Assembly: GCA_020073665.1 (NCBI GenBank)
Contig: JAIQEU010000006.1
Span: 1-64,000 of the forward strand
DNA from: Terriglobia bacterium
Lineage (GTDB): Bacteria > Acidobacteriota > Terriglobia > Terriglobales > Acidobacteriaceae
Length of the DNA stretch: 64,000 nucleotides
Reading direction: 5' to 3'
Position numbers and translations under genes: made by a program. Each line of letters begins with the position of its first letter. Position 1 is the first letter of the stretch. Shown here piece after piece: positions 8,838 through 17,532 of the stretch. The notes beneath the pieces were generated by a model that did not search any database, was not told the DNA's origin, and saw only the letters and a list, made by a program, of their open reading frames with translations.

Positions 8838-9072
8838 CAAGGAATGCGCAGCGCCGAGTGAAAACAGGAGCAACTGCAACTTAGCAAGTCTGTAGGGCGA
8901 AAGCAGGGGGCAGGTCAAAGGTCGTCAGCAACCTTCTTGGGTGCAGGGTAGGGTTCACCATGGGCAAGATCGCTCGACCCCGCCACGGGCACGACAACGC
9001 GGGCCAAAGGTCTGATTTTGGGCAGGACTGACCCTAGATTCATGGCTTCTGGCTCGGACATCTCCTTTCTCC
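8838..9072 (+). repeat. Dispersed intergenic repeat, copy C
   Basis: A third copy of the repeat at 6944-7207: a conserved GAATGCGCAG entry, GCAACTGCAACTTAGCAAGT, the GGGTTCACCATGGGCAAGAT region and the GGACTGACCCTAGATTCATG block. No 74-aa gene follows. The preceding 8587-8837 has no recognisable feature. Confidence 0.55.
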
Positions 9073-9123
9073 CGAGCCCTTTGTTGGTTGGCACCACAAA
9101 GTCTACCCGGGCGTGGGAGCCGA

Positions 9124-9200
9124 CATTGTTATGGAATCATTACACTCAAAACCCCCTCCCGGCCCAGGGTCAATGAGTGTAATCGCCTGTTTACAACAGT
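9124..9200. repeat. Palindromic (MITE-like) repeat
   Basis: A left arm ATTACACTCA and a right arm TCAATGAGTGTAATCGCCTG, separated by a C-rich centre. It belongs to the family also present at 9908, 28324, 29977, 30422, 31562, 34490, 53032 and 53539. Confidence 0.75.
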
Positions 9201-9247
9201 AGATTGCAGACTTCATCCAAGCGTCTACGCACGTTAGACTTAAATGC

Positions 9248-9874
9248 ATGGCAACCGACGCGGCGATTAGGCAGCAGTACGTCCGACGAGGGATCGCGCT
9301 CGAATACCTCACAATCGGATGGAACGTCCTTGAGTGCCTGGTTGCCGTTACTGCTGGCTATATTGCCGGCAGCGTGGCGTTGGTGGGCTTCGGTGTGGAT
9401 TCCGCAGTTGAAAGCGCCTCTGGTTCTGTACTGCTCTGGCGATTACATGCAGAGCGGCGCGGGCGGCATGTTGAGACGATTGAACGCACGGCACTCAAGA
9501 TGGTGGGCGGGAGCTTCTTCTTGCTAGCCGCATACGTGGCCTACGATTCAGCAGTGATGCTCATCCAGCGAAAAGAACCGGAACGGAGCGTGATCGGAAT
9601 CGTGCTGGCGATTGTCTCCTTGATTGTGATGCCGCTACTAGCAAGGGCAAAACGGAGAGCAGCTACGAATCTGAGGAGCGCAGCCCTACGGGCCGACTCG
9701 CGGCAGACCTCGCTTTGTGCCTACTTGTCGGCCATTCTGGTAGGTGGACTCGTTTTGAACGCGGCATTGGGGTGGTGGTGGGCCGACCCGGTCGCTGCAT
9801 TAGTGATGGTGCCGATCATCGTTAACGAAGGCAAGGAAGCTATAAAGGGCGAAGGTTGTTCAGATTGCCACTAG
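9248..9874 (+). CDS. Cation diffusion facilitator-type transmembrane protein lacking the cytosolic domain
   Basis: The 208-residue protein has about six membrane segments and the CDF metal-site patterns: GFGVDSAVESASG in the second helix pair and RADSRQTSLCAYLS in the fifth. CDF proteins exchange divalent metals for protons. It stops right after the sixth helix (KEGCSDCH-like tail: EAIKGEGCSDCH), so the usual C-terminal ferredoxin-like domain is absent and is replaced by a short Cys/His tail that could itself bind metal. The start at ATG 9248 lacks a strong ribosome site. Confidence 0.82.
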   Translation: MATDAAIRQQYVRRGIALEYLTIGWNVLECLVAVTAGYIAGSVALVGFGVDSAVESASGSVLLWRLHAERRGRHVETIERTALKMVGGSFFLLAAYVAYDSAVMLIQRKEPERSVIGIVLAIVSLIVMPLLARAKRRAATNLRSAALRADSRQTSLCAYLSAILVGGLVLNAALGWWWADPVAALVMVPIIVNEGKEAIKGEGCSDCH

Positions 9875-9907
9875 CGACAACCCGTCAATGCCGCCAGAAG
9901 CGATTGG

Positions 9908-10004
9908 TTGGTGAAACATTGCCACTACACTCACCCCCCTCCCGGCCTTTTTGGGGTCAATCCCGCCCCTGGGGTCAATGAGTGTAATCGTCTGTTTACG
10001 CCAA
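9908..10004. repeat. Palindromic (MITE-like) repeat
   Basis: A full-length copy with an extended centre: TTGGTGAAACATTGCCACTA on the left and AATGAGTGTAATCGTCTGTT on the right, outer ends complementary. Confidence 0.75.
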
Positions 10005-10056
10005 CAATCAATTCCTAATGTCTGAAGAATCGGGTTCGACTGCCCCTCTTCACAGC

Positions 10057-10221
10057 CTACTGAATCGAGCTGGCGGTAGCCGAGAACACGGTATTCGCGT
10101 TTGATCCGATTAGCCGTAGTGTTCCGACGACGAGGACCAGGATCACAGCCAGCATCACCGCATACTCGGCAATGTCCTGAGCTGCCTCCTCGGTCCAGAT
10201 CTGACGCAGGAGGTCACTCAT
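10057..10221 (-). CDS. Flp family type IVb pilin
   Basis: A 54-residue protein that reads WTEEAAQDIAEYAVMLAVIL: the glutamate-tyrosine pair (EY) followed by a hydrophobic helix is the mark of Flp/Fap pilins, which build thin adhesive pili. A glycine for prepilin cleavage is not seen just before AEY (it reads DIAEY), so processing may differ. AGAGG precedes the ATG. No tad secretion genes are in the window, so this is an orphan pilin or is served by genes elsewhere. Confidence 0.8.
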   Translation of the reverse strand: MSDLLRQIWTEEAAQDIAEYAVMLAVILVLVVGTLRLIGSNANTVFSATASSIQ

Positions 10222-10406
10222 ACAGATACCTCTTCGGAAAGGTCGTCCTTAATTGTTCGTCTCCGATAATCGCCTTCGCATGCTTGCACAGGTTCTTTCG
10301 TCGCCGGAGAAGACGACCCGGTAAGGGGGTGCGCCCGACTTCACTGACTTGTTCCCGGCCAATGAACCCGGGCGCTTTGTTCCAGCCCGCTAGCCTCTCA
10401 ACCTTC

Positions 10407-11492
10407 TTAGCGAAGCGACTGGAAGCCGAGAACTTGCGACAAGATGGCGTCCAGCATACTGTATGAGCCGTTAGAATACCGGCCATATCGATACCGGCTG
10501 CTGTAGCCGTCTTCATAGCCGCGACGGAAGCCCTCGCGAAAGTAGTAGTTGTAGTCGTCCCGTTCTACGTAATAGCCGTTATAGCCGTAGTTCGCATCCT
10601 GATAGGCATAGGAGCCACGGTAGTCGGAATGCCAGCGATCCTCGCGGTCTGCCTGTCCGGCCCGGAAGCCTTCCTGATAGCCGTTGTTTAGGGCTTGGCG
10701 GAGCAGGTCTGCGCCGTATTGATTGATCTCGTAGTAACGGCCGCCACGATTGTAACGATAGATCGGAGCCGTGTAGAAGTACGGATCGCGATCGTAATCG
10801 GGGTGACGGTCGTTCTGGAGAAATATTTGCTGCTGACGCAGGCGCTCCAAGTAATCTTCGTGAAAACGATACTGCGCCATGCGCTTTTGCTGCTGTAGTT
10901 GTGCCGTCTGCTGTTGCAGGACACGCTGCTGCTGATCCAGATGTTGACGGTACTGCGTCAGGCGCTGCTGCTGTTGCTCAACAAGCTGCTGCCGACGCTG
11001 TTGTGAGAGACGCTCTCCTTGTTGTTGCTGTTGCTGCTTGTTTTTGTCCTGCCGCTGTTGCTGAGCGTGTTGCTGCTCCTGCTTGTTTTTATCCTGCTGC
11101 TGTTGCTGGGCGCGCTGCTGCTTGTTTTTGTCCTGCTGCTGTTGCTGGGCGCGCTGCTGCTCCTGCTTGTTTTTATCCTGCTGCTGTTGCTGGGCGTGTT
11201 GCTGCTCCTGCTTGTTTTTATCCTGCTGCTGTTGCTGGGCGCGCTGCTGCTCCTGCTTGTTTTGGTCTTGCTGTTTTTGTTCCTGGGCGCGCTGCTGCTG
11301 CTGTTGGGGCTTAGCTTGTTGTGCGCCCTGCGGCTTTTCGGGCTTGGCTTGCTTTTCGGGCTTGGCTTGCTTTTCGTCTCGTTGCTCTTGCTTCTGCTTT
11401 TCACCTTGCTGCTCTTGCTGTGCGTAGGCAAAAGCAGAGGCTCCGAGAAGCAACGACAGAACTGCTGTGCTGATAGTTCCAACTCGTTTCAT
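10407..11492 (-). CDS. Secreted Gln-rich repeat protein with Tyr/Gly-rich C-terminal domain
   Basis: The 361-residue protein has a signal peptide (to about residue 24), a low-complexity region to about residue 210 built of tandem 15-residue units (RAQQQQQDKNKQEQQ), a coiled-coil-like Gln/Arg stretch, and a C-terminal domain (about 225-361) rich in Tyr and Gly with NNGYQEGFRAG and GYEDGYSSRY motifs. A paralog at 48783 has the same layout. The function is unknown; a fibrous or water-binding envelope protein is a guess. It follows the SYLF gene by 13 bp and is probably co-transcribed with it. Confidence 0.85.
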   Translation of the reverse strand: MKRVGTISTAVLSLLLGASAFAYAQQEQQGEKQKQEQRDEKQAKPEKQAKPEKPQGAQQAKPQQQQQRAQEQKQQDQNKQEQQRAQQQQQDKNKQEQQHAQQQQQDKNKQEQQRAQQQQQDKNKQQRAQQQQQDKNKQEQQHAQQQRQDKNKQQQQQQGERLSQQRRQQLVEQQQQRLTQYRQHLDQQQRVLQQQTAQLQQQKRMAQYRFHEDYLERLRQQQIFLQNDRHPDYDRDPYFYTAPIYRYNRGGRYYEINQYGADLLRQALNNGYQEGFRAGQADREDRWHSDYRGSYAYQDANYGYNGYYVERDDYNYYFREGFRRGYEDGYSSRYRYGRYSNGSYSMLDAILSQVLGFQSLR

Positions 11493-11505
11493 ATCGGGTT
11501 ACCCC

Positions 11506-12237
11506 CTACTTCTGATCTTTCTCTTTGGCTTCGGCCTTCGCTTCCGCTTTGCCTTCGGCTACAGCTTGAGCTTTTGCTCCACGAACTTGCGCAAGGAACG
11601 GCTGGGCTACGGATGGAGCCGGTACTTTGCCCAACAGCAAAGCCCGAGTTGTGACCTTGCGTCCGTACATCGCGCGCCGAGAATCATTGTCCTGTCGGAT
11701 CGATGCACCTTCCAAGGTGAGCCCAGCGAACGCGCCCTTGGCACGGGAGTAGGTCAGGATCTCCGTATCCATCTTCCAGTTCGTGCCGGCTTCGGCATGT
11801 CGCCCAACGGGACCCGCTGCCGCTGAAGCGTCCGCTCCAAGGTTGAAATTACTCTCGAGCAGCTTTTGCATCCCTTTTTCATTCTGAATGATCATCACCA
11901 GGTCCACAGCTTCTACACCGATCTGCAGTCCCCAGTTCCCGCCCGAAATCGTGATGAACGCCGGCGCACTCCAGCCATCCGCCGTGCGGCAGGTAGCCAC
12001 ACCTTTGCCTGCTTTACCTCCGAAGATAAAGCCGCCTTTGACCATGTGCGGCACAACGGCCACGCACTTTGCGTGATCCAACACTTCTTCCGGGATTCCG
12101 TTGTCGGGCATTCCCATAATTTCGTGTAACACTTTGGTGGCATTGTCCAGTCGGTCGGTGGCATCTTCCCGCGCCGACCCGGCCCAGCACAGCGTGCCGA
12201 GACTCAACATCGCAAGTAAGAACATTACCTTTTTCAT
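11506..12237 (-). CDS. SYLF (Ysc84/DUF500) domain lipid-binding protein, copy 1
   Basis: A 243-residue exported protein: signal peptide to about residue 19, then a SYLF domain with GIPEEVLDHAKCVAVVPHM, KGGFIFGGKAGKG and the hallmark GLQIGVEAVDLVMIIQN, and an Ala/Lys/Glu-rich tail. SYLF domains bind phosphoinositides in eukaryotes; bacterial exported versions are uncharacterised. The paralog at 51983 lacks the charged tail. A palindromic site lies 125 bp upstream at 12362. Confidence 0.9.
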   Translation of the reverse strand: MKKVMFLLAMLSLGTLCWAGSAREDATDRLDNATKVLHEIMGMPDNGIPEEVLDHAKCVAVVPHMVKGGFIFGGKAGKGVATCRTADGWSAPAFITISGGNWGLQIGVEAVDLVMIIQNEKGMQKLLESNFNLGADASAAAGPVGRHAEAGTNWKMDTEILTYSRAKGAFAGLTLEGASIRQDNDSRRAMYGRKVTTRALLLGKVPAPSVAQPFLAQVRGAKAQAVAEGKAEAKAEAKEKDQK

Positions 12238-12361
12238 GGGACAGCCTCATTTCTGTACCTCTGCGCCGCATCTCTGGCTTCGTGCTGTACACTACACAAA
12301 TCTAGATCTGCCGGGCGCACCAGGCTAGTTCCGACCCTAGCAAATCAGGATTCGAGAGGTC

Positions 12362-12377
12362 TGAGCAATATTGCTCA
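12362..12377. promoter_or_regulatory. Palindromic operator candidate (TGAGCA-N4-TGCTCA)
   Basis: A perfect 16-bp palindrome 125 bp before the SYLF/Q-rich operon. The second SYLF gene has a related site at nearly the same distance (51834). Confidence 0.6.
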
Positions 12378-12593
12378 CGCTGCCACACCTACGACCGACC
12401 GCAATTTGAAAGCCGAAGGAAAGCCGAAACGAAGGTGGGCAAAGTTCAACAGCGGATCGGCCATGCCAACGAAACCGTCGCAAAGTTGAAAGGACCTCAA
12501 TCAATTATTTACTGCTTTGGTGGGTATCGTCCTTGGCCTATCCGGCGAGAAAAGGTGCGTATCTTGATCCGATGATAGTGGTGCGGTTTGAAT

Positions 12594-12800
12594 CTATTCA
12601 GAGTTTGTGCTCTTGGCTCTCGGGTGATTGGCGCAAACATGCAATGTAAACTCTCTGTCGCGCTGCAACTCGAAGTTGCGCATCATTTCATCGAAAGATG
12701 TGCCAGTGGGCACACCAGAGGGTTTGAACCGCCAGCCACATTCGGAGCAACCAAAACCCCGAAAACGCAGCTGTTCAATCCACACCAGTTTCCGGCTCAT
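12594..12800 (-). CDS. Small zinc-ribbon protein, 68 aa
   Basis: The protein begins MSRKLVWIEQLRFRGFGCSE and has one CxxC pair (CSEC) plus a later Cys-X-Asn-His (VCANHPRA), a likely single zinc site. Such short proteins recur in acidobacterial genomes without known role. The ATG at 12800 follows AAAGG; a GTG two codons earlier is possible. Its start overlaps the stop of a tiny upstream reading frame (12797-12889). Confidence 0.7.
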   Translation of the reverse strand: MSRKLVWIEQLRFRGFGCSECGWRFKPSGVPTGTSFDEMMRNFELQRDREFTLHVCANHPRAKSTNSE

Positions 12801-12889
12801 GGCCACCTTTGTCGCTGCGCCTCATTGCCTTCCGGCCCCATGCCTGGTACCCACTTGCGGTCAAAGGACGAAACTTTCTGGTTAGCCAT
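12797..12889 (-). CDS. Possible 30-aa protein coupled to the zinc-ribbon gene
   Basis: A 30-codon frame (MANQKVSSFDRKWVPGMGPE and ten more) with a strong AAGGAG site. Its TGA overlaps the next ATG as ATGA, the usual arrangement for translational coupling. It could be a real short protein or a leader for the zinc-ribbon gene. The region upstream to 13266 holds no other gene I can support. Confidence 0.4.
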   Translation of the reverse strand: MANQKVSSFDRKWVPGMGPEGNEAQRQRWP

Positions 12890-13266
12890 AACGTCTCCTT
12901 CCGCAGCGGCGTACTGATTGCAGCAGAAACCTCTGGGCGCAGCGGAAGATGCGTAAGAGCGACGGGCGAAGTTTACATCTGCCAATTTGGATGGTCTGTC
13001 GGGCATCCTACATACTCGGAAGGTTTCTTGATCGTGCAAACGCCCGAGTTCGGGGCCTCGTTGAAGTAGCGGAATCGCGTTAATGTTGGTCACGCTCGTG
13101 TGTCGCGGTGCTTGCGCCTAGCAGCGGTAAAGCCAATGCAGGATACCCAACAGAAGCATTGTTGGGGAATACTGTACAATTTTCCGAGTGGCGCGAATGA
13201 GCAGGTTCCTGTTTCCCGTATCTGGGACAGGGTTCGGCTGTGATTCTTTTGTCTTAAGGCTCGTTT
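12890..13266. other. Intergenic region, no gene seen
   Basis: This is 377 bp between divergent genes. I see promoter space only; an A/T-rich patch near 13165 (AATACTGTACAATTTTCC) is a weak relative of the palindromic operator family. Confidence 0.4.
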
Positions 13267-14016
13267 GTGGAAAACAAAGGCCTCCAAGTCGTGCAATCTG
13301 GCGAGCGGACGAATACTGAAGGGAAACCAGTCAGCAACCTAATACTTCTATCGATCTCTGATAGCGACTACGGCTCACTTCGTCCTCATCTCGAATACGT
13401 CAGCTTGCCAAACCATCTAGTCCTTCACGAGGGGGGTGGAAAGCTAGAATTTGCGTATTTCCCGAATCGAGGTTTGATTTCTCTTGTAGTCGTAATGAAG
13501 GATGGAAAGACCGCCGAAGCCGGCATCGTTGGCAATGAGGGCTTTACAGGAACACCGGCGGCTGTTGGCCTGAGCCGGAGCCCGCTTCAAGCGGTGGTAC
13601 AAATCACGGGGGATGGGTTTCGGGTAGGGGTCGCAGCTTTGCAAAACACTTTGGATTCCACTCCACACCTGCAATTGATCTTGAGCCGCTATGCAGTCGT
13701 TCAAGGAATGCAGGTTGCACAAACAGCCGCGTGTAATCGGCTGCACGGCATTGAGCAGCGCCTGGTGCGGTGGTTGCTAATGACTCAGGACAGAGTGGAT
13801 GCAGAGTCGCTGCCCATCACCCATGATTTTCTCGCCACGATGCTAGGGACAGATAGGCCTAGCGTGAGCTTGGCAGCTGGTGTGTTGCAGAAGAAGAAGC
13901 TCATCGAGTACGCCCGTGGCGCGGTGAAGATCGTGAACCGCAAGAAACTTGAAGACTCCGCCTGTGAGTGCTACGGGATTACCCAACAGTACAATGGCGA
14001 GCTGGGCCTGAAATAA
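13267..14016 (+). CDS. Crp/Fnr family regulator (divergent subfamily)
   Basis: The 249-residue protein has a cyclic-nucleotide-binding-like beta-roll (about 30-140, e.g. LHEGGGKLEFAYFPNRGLIS) and a C-terminal winged helix (LPITHDFLATMLGTDRPSVS). It lacks the usual cAMP-binding residues and belongs to a subfamily common in soil bacteria. The start is GTG 13267 without a clear ribosome site. It is followed by a second Crp/Fnr gene in the same direction after 277 bp, but the two are not close paralogs. Confidence 0.88.
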   Translation: MENKGLQVVQSGERTNTEGKPVSNLILLSISDSDYGSLRPHLEYVSLPNHLVLHEGGGKLEFAYFPNRGLISLVVVMKDGKTAEAGIVGNEGFTGTPAAVGLSRSPLQAVVQITGDGFRVGVAALQNTLDSTPHLQLILSRYAVVQGMQVAQTAACNRLHGIEQRLVRWLLMTQDRVDAESLPITHDFLATMLGTDRPSVSLAAGVLQKKKLIEYARGAVKIVNRKKLEDSACECYGITQQYNGELGLK

Positions 14017-14293
14017 GTCCGCGGGTGAAGACTCGCTCTGTTTTCAATGCCGGCCGAGCGCGAGTCGAAACGATTACGCGGCTGAGACAACAAAAGTCAC
14101 CTGGACTTAAGAATTCAAACTGGCCACTGTCGGCTAGGTTCAGGCCGTCTGGTTGGGCGGGTAAACTGTCCTGATTTGGAATCCGCCAAATTTGGGACTC
14201 GCCTCGCATGGCGGGCGGTGGTTTTCGGGTCTTTACGCTGTCTAGGGCAGTGATAAAATAGAAGCGCCGTTCTTTAAGCAGAGGGGGTTGCCT

Positions 14294-15055
14294 ATGTCTC
14301 GTGCTCGCCAACCCAACGGTTCTCTACACAGAAGGAAAATTGCTCGCCAAACCCCAATCGGCGCGACACTCCAAACAGAGCGTGGCTCCACAAGTCCAAG
14401 TGTAGCGGCCAAGAACAGGCGCGATATCGATCCCCAAACATTCCTCGCCATCATCGGCGAGGGCAGGAAATCCCTGCTCTTCCAGAAGAAACAAATCATC
14501 TTCGCCCAAGGGGATGCCGCTGATGCCGTGTTTTATGTCCGGACGGGCAAAGTAAAACTCACCGTGGTCTCGAATTCTGGCAAGGAAGCAACGATCGGCA
14601 TATTCGGGGAGGGAGACTTTTTCGGCGAAGGTTCGCTGGCCGGCCAAGCGCTCCGCGTGGACTCTGCAACCGCAATGACGGATTGCGCTGTCCTGCGAAT
14701 CGATAAGAAGGCCATGATGGCAGCGCTTCACCGGGAACACGAATTCTCCGACATATTTGTGGCTTATTTGTTGGCACGGAACATCCGCTACGAAGAAGAT
14801 CTGGTGGACCAGCTTTTCAATTCGAGCGAGAAGAGGCTGGCCCGGATCCTTTTGCTGCTCGCTCGTTTTGGTAAGGAAGGCACACCTGAGACGGTAGTTC
14901 CGAAGATCAGTCAGGAGCTGCTGGCGGAGATGATCGGCACAACCCGCTCGCGGGTCAGCTTCTTCATGAACCGGTTCAGGAAATTGGGATTTATTCACTA
15001 CAATGGCGGGATGCAAGTCCACAGCTCACTTCTAAACGTTGTTCTCCACGACTAG
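14294..15055 (+). CDS. Crp/Fnr family regulator, copy 1 of a paralog pair
   Basis: A 253-residue protein: an Arg-rich N-terminal extension of about 45 residues, the beta-roll effector domain (GDAADAVFYVRTGKVKLTVV, then GEGDFFGEGSLAGQ), a dimer helix (LARNIRYEEDLVDQLFNSSE) and a winged helix (LAEMIGTTRSRVSFFMNRFR). The recognition helix is identical to that of the paralog at 43693 and lacks the Glu/Arg pattern of Crp or the Glu/Ser of Fnr, so it should read a different DNA site. The ATG at 14294 is six bases after GAGGGGG. Confidence 0.92.
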   Translation: MSRARQPNGSLHRRKIARQTPIGATLQTERGSTSPSVAAKNRRDIDPQTFLAIIGEGRKSLLFQKKQIIFAQGDAADAVFYVRTGKVKLTVVSNSGKEATIGIFGEGDFFGEGSLAGQALRVDSATAMTDCAVLRIDKKAMMAALHREHEFSDIFVAYLLARNIRYEEDLVDQLFNSSEKRLARILLLLARFGKEGTPETVVPKISQELLAEMIGTTRSRVSFFMNRFRKLGFIHYNGGMQVHSSLLNVVLHD

Positions 15056-15269
15056 CCTCCGCTCCTTCCCGTACACTAGGCATGTGATCTGCCTCAGGTA
15101 GAGAAGGAGAAGGACATCACCCACATCGAGGCGCTCGCCACGCAACCGTCCGACAACACGTCAACTGGGTGACCGCTTTCGCGGGGATTTCCTCTCTTGA
15201 CTGCGACAGAGAAAGCATTCTACGCCAGCCCTGCTTGCGAATGACGTGGAGAGCATTCATACTCCTATC

Positions 15270-15476
15270 ATGAGCCTCAAGAATGCAGCACTTCTGGCAT
15301 TGATCGGGATGATCCTGCTGACGGTTTTGGTTGCGGCAAGTTTTATTTCCACTGTACTGGGAGTTATGCGTGATGTGGTTCCAGCGGTGGCGCTCTTGAC
15401 GTCGCTGGTTCATGTCTTCACGAGCCTTAGCGTGTTGGTGTTCTTTTACGTCTTCCACCGAGCGCAATCGCAGTGA
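15270..15476 (+). CDS. Small two-helix membrane protein, 68 aa
   Basis: Two clear hydrophobic segments (ALLALIGMILLTVLVAASFI and an ~18-residue second one) and a short C-terminal tail FHRAQSQ. No named family recognised. Start is uncertain between ATG 15270 and an upstream GTG at 15246. Confidence 0.6.
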   Translation: MSLKNAALLALIGMILLTVLVAASFISTVLGVMRDVVPAVALLTSLVHVFTSLSVLVFFYVFHRAQSQ

Positions 15477-15797
15477 GCGACTCCGTTGGCTGTGACCTCT
15501 TTATCGAACCCAAGATCGGAGTTTTTGACCCTGACGCATCCGCTTCCATTGATTACGCCACCGAAGCTGCAAACAAACGCATTTCGAGCCACGCAGGTCA
15601 AATGCGCTTCGGAAGTTCTCGGATCACCAACCGACCCTTCTATGCTCTGTCGTGCCACACTCTTGGCATCCGCATTGGTCTTTTGTATGGACTAGGCACA
15701 CTTCTGGCGCTTTCTTCAGGGTAGAGCCTCTGGTTTTCAGTTGCTTTTGGTTGGCGGATTTGTTCCGTCTCTTGCTGGTGGAGGCCAGGGAGTCGCT

Positions 15798-16448
15798 TTG
15801 AGACTTGTCGAGGTGTTCGCGAGCTTTGTTCAAACCGCAGCACGGAAGCAGTCGAGCTACACGTCCGTATTGCGCCATTGGGGCGCATTCGGCCTCTTCT
15901 TTCTCGCCATTCTGGACGGCTCGCCAGTGCCAACCTTTGGTGGTCTGGACATTCTGACCGCGATCCTCGCTGCCCGTCATCGGGAACCCTGGTACCTCTA
16001 CGCGGGAGTGGCCGCCGCAGGATCAGTTATCGGCGCTTATCTCACTTTTCGAATGGCACGGCGGGCGGGCTCGGCCTATTTGCAGAAGAAGTTTGGAAAG
16101 CGCAAGGTGTCCAAGCTGCTGAAGTATTTCGAGAGATGGGGTACGGGTACTCTGGTCGTTTCCGCCCTGGTCCCATTCCCATTTCCCACCAGCGCGTTCT
16201 TCGCCATAGCAGGGGTATTGGATTACCCCGTGGGAACTTTCCTTATTGTTGTTGCACTTGCCCGCTCCGCTCGTTACGCCGCGATTGCGGCAATTGCCTC
16301 GTACTACGGCCGCCAGTTCATCCGTGTTCTCCAACATCCAGACCGCCACCTCGGCTGGATCTCGCTAATTGCCGGTGCAGTGATCATCTTGATCGTGGCT
16401 GCGATACTGCTGCGAAGGCGGCTGGAGGCTGGCAACGGCGGCTCTTGA
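15798..16448 (+). CDS. VTT-domain (DedA/SNARE-associated) membrane protein
   Basis: The 216-residue protein carries a VTT domain: GAFGLFFLAILDGSPVPTFG at the front, GSVIGAYLTFRMARRAG, then FPFPTSAFFAIAGVLDYPVG. VTT/DedA proteins move lipids between membrane leaflets and support envelope integrity. The frame is open back to 15741; I chose TTG 15798 because GGGAG lies five bases upstream. No neighbour overlaps it. Confidence 0.82.
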   Translation: MRLVEVFASFVQTAARKQSSYTSVLRHWGAFGLFFLAILDGSPVPTFGGLDILTAILAARHREPWYLYAGVAAAGSVIGAYLTFRMARRAGSAYLQKKFGKRKVSKLLKYFERWGTGTLVVSALVPFPFPTSAFFAIAGVLDYPVGTFLIVVALARSARYAAIAAIASYYGRQFIRVLQHPDRHLGWISLIAGAVIILIVAAILLRRRLEAGNGGS

Positions 16449-16607
16449 GCAAGGGAATGCGCCTGTTTCCGCCTGGCAAGCACCTTCGTGGATGAGTCAG
16501 CGCTGAAGGCGGGCAGGATAGGAGCACGGACCAGAAACAGCGTCGCACGTGTCAAGCTGCGCGTTTCCGCTCGCGGAGAACGCACCCGTGCTCACTTTCC
16601 TTAAAGT

Positions 16608-16623
16608 TGGTCACTTCTGACCA
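16608..16623. promoter_or_regulatory. Palindromic operator candidate (TGGTCA-N4-TGACCA)
   Basis: A 16-bp site with perfect arms. No protein gene starts near it on either strand; a terminator-like hairpin follows about 60 bp downstream on the plus strand. Confidence 0.6.
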
Positions 16624-16639
16624 TTCTTCAGTGGGAATA

Positions 16640-16716
16640 TGGCGTAAGGTAAGGATGCATGCATGCAGACAGACAGAGATTTAAGGCCGCGAACCTGCGG
16701 CCTTTCTTCTTTGGCA
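16640..16716 (+). ncRNA. Candidate small RNA between operator and terminator
   Basis: The palindrome at 16608 and the plus-strand terminator at 16683 enclose about 60-80 bases without a convincing protein gene, in a region with GC-poor promoter-like sequence (GGGAATATGGCGTAAGG). This is the layout of a regulated small RNA. It rests on layout only; the 5' end is a guess. Confidence 0.3.
16683..16712 (+). terminator. Rho-independent terminator-like hairpin
   Basis: AAGGCCGC, a 6-nt loop, GCGGCCTT, then TCTTCTTT. The T-rich side is on the plus strand; the minus-strand tail (AAATCTC) is poor, so it does not mainly serve the PEP-CTERM gene. Confidence 0.7.
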
Positions 16717-16786
16717 AACGGGAAACATCCTTCCACAAGTGGTCTTGCGACCATCTATTCGAGAGAATGGTACGACAGCCAAGCGG

Positions 16787-17389
16787 TCAGCAGATTTTGA
16801 TCTTGCGCCGGATCAGTCCAGCCATACCCACCAGACCAGTGCCGAGTAGCCCCAGGGTTCCGGGCTCAGGAACAACGATGTTGGTGTCGCCACTGGAAAT
16901 CTGGGTTGAACCATTGAAGAATCCCTTGCCGGTGTTAACCGTTAACTGCACGGTGACTCCATTGGTGCCACCCATGGTCCCCGTGAGCGCTCCCGTCAGG
17001 ATGTAATTGTGGGTGCCGTTTGCCAGGGTCACCAGTGTCCAAGTCACCGGGGCGCTGAAAGTGCCACTGAAGATCACGCCATTGGGAACTCCATTGGTTC
17101 CGTTGCCGGTGATGGTGAAAGACCCGCCGGCTGCGAAGGTTCCACCCATTTGCAGAGACCCGCTGGCAAGTGCCCCGGTCGAGAAGCTCAGGCTCCCTAG
17201 GTTGTTGCCAGTGATCAAGCCCCCTCCGCCCAAGCCATTTACCGCTATCAACGTGGAACCCGAGAGTGCCAGACCGCTATTGGTTCCGGTCAGGGTTCCG
17301 CCGGAATTGGTGAAATCAATGCCGCTGCTTGCGAACGTGGCCATCGGCAGCGCTAGTGCCAGCAGAATCAATAAAACAGCTCTCTTCAT
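16787..17389 (-). CDS. PEP-CTERM sorted surface protein, copy 1
   Basis: The 200-residue protein has a signal peptide, a Gly/Ser/Thr-rich beta-type body, and a C-terminal PEP-CTERM sorting tag: VPEPGTLGLLGTGLVGMAGL followed by IRRK. Such proteins are cleaved by exosortase and attached to or released from the outer surface. The second of two ATGs (17389) is chosen because AGGAGGG lies six bases upstream of it and abuts the first. A near-identical paralog is at 42561. No exosortase gene is in the window. Confidence 0.9.
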   Translation of the reverse strand: MKRAVLLILLALALPMATFASSGIDFTNSGGTLTGTNSGLALSGSTLIAVNGLGGGGLITGNNLGSLSFSTGALASGSLQMGGTFAAGGSFTITGNGTNGVPNGVIFSGTFSAPVTWTLVTLANGTHNYILTGALTGTMGGTNGVTVQLTVNTGKGFFNGSTQISSGDTNIVVPEPGTLGLLGTGLVGMAGLIRRKIKIC

Positions 17390-17532
17390 AACCATCCCTC
17401 CTGAACGCCTTCAAGCTTGAGGTGGAAACCCGGGGGAAGGCTTCCTACCACAGCTAAATGCAGCCGGGGCCCATGGACCGCGTTCCGGGCTTTCCAGACC
17501 GAGACACGGTACCTATTAACGATTTCAATGAC

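Noticed and set aside
10901-11427. Long plus-strand frames rich in Leu, Cys or Ala opposite the Gln-rich gene
   Set aside because: They are antisense reflections of CAG/CTG-type repeats; the Gln frame has the signal peptide and a conserved C-terminal domain. The same applies opposite 48783-49862.
15473-15724. An 83-codon frame overlapping the end of the small membrane protein by four bases
   Set aside because: The overlap resembles coupling, but the sequence has no recognisable features and the C-terminal part looks like untranslated DNA before the VTT gene.
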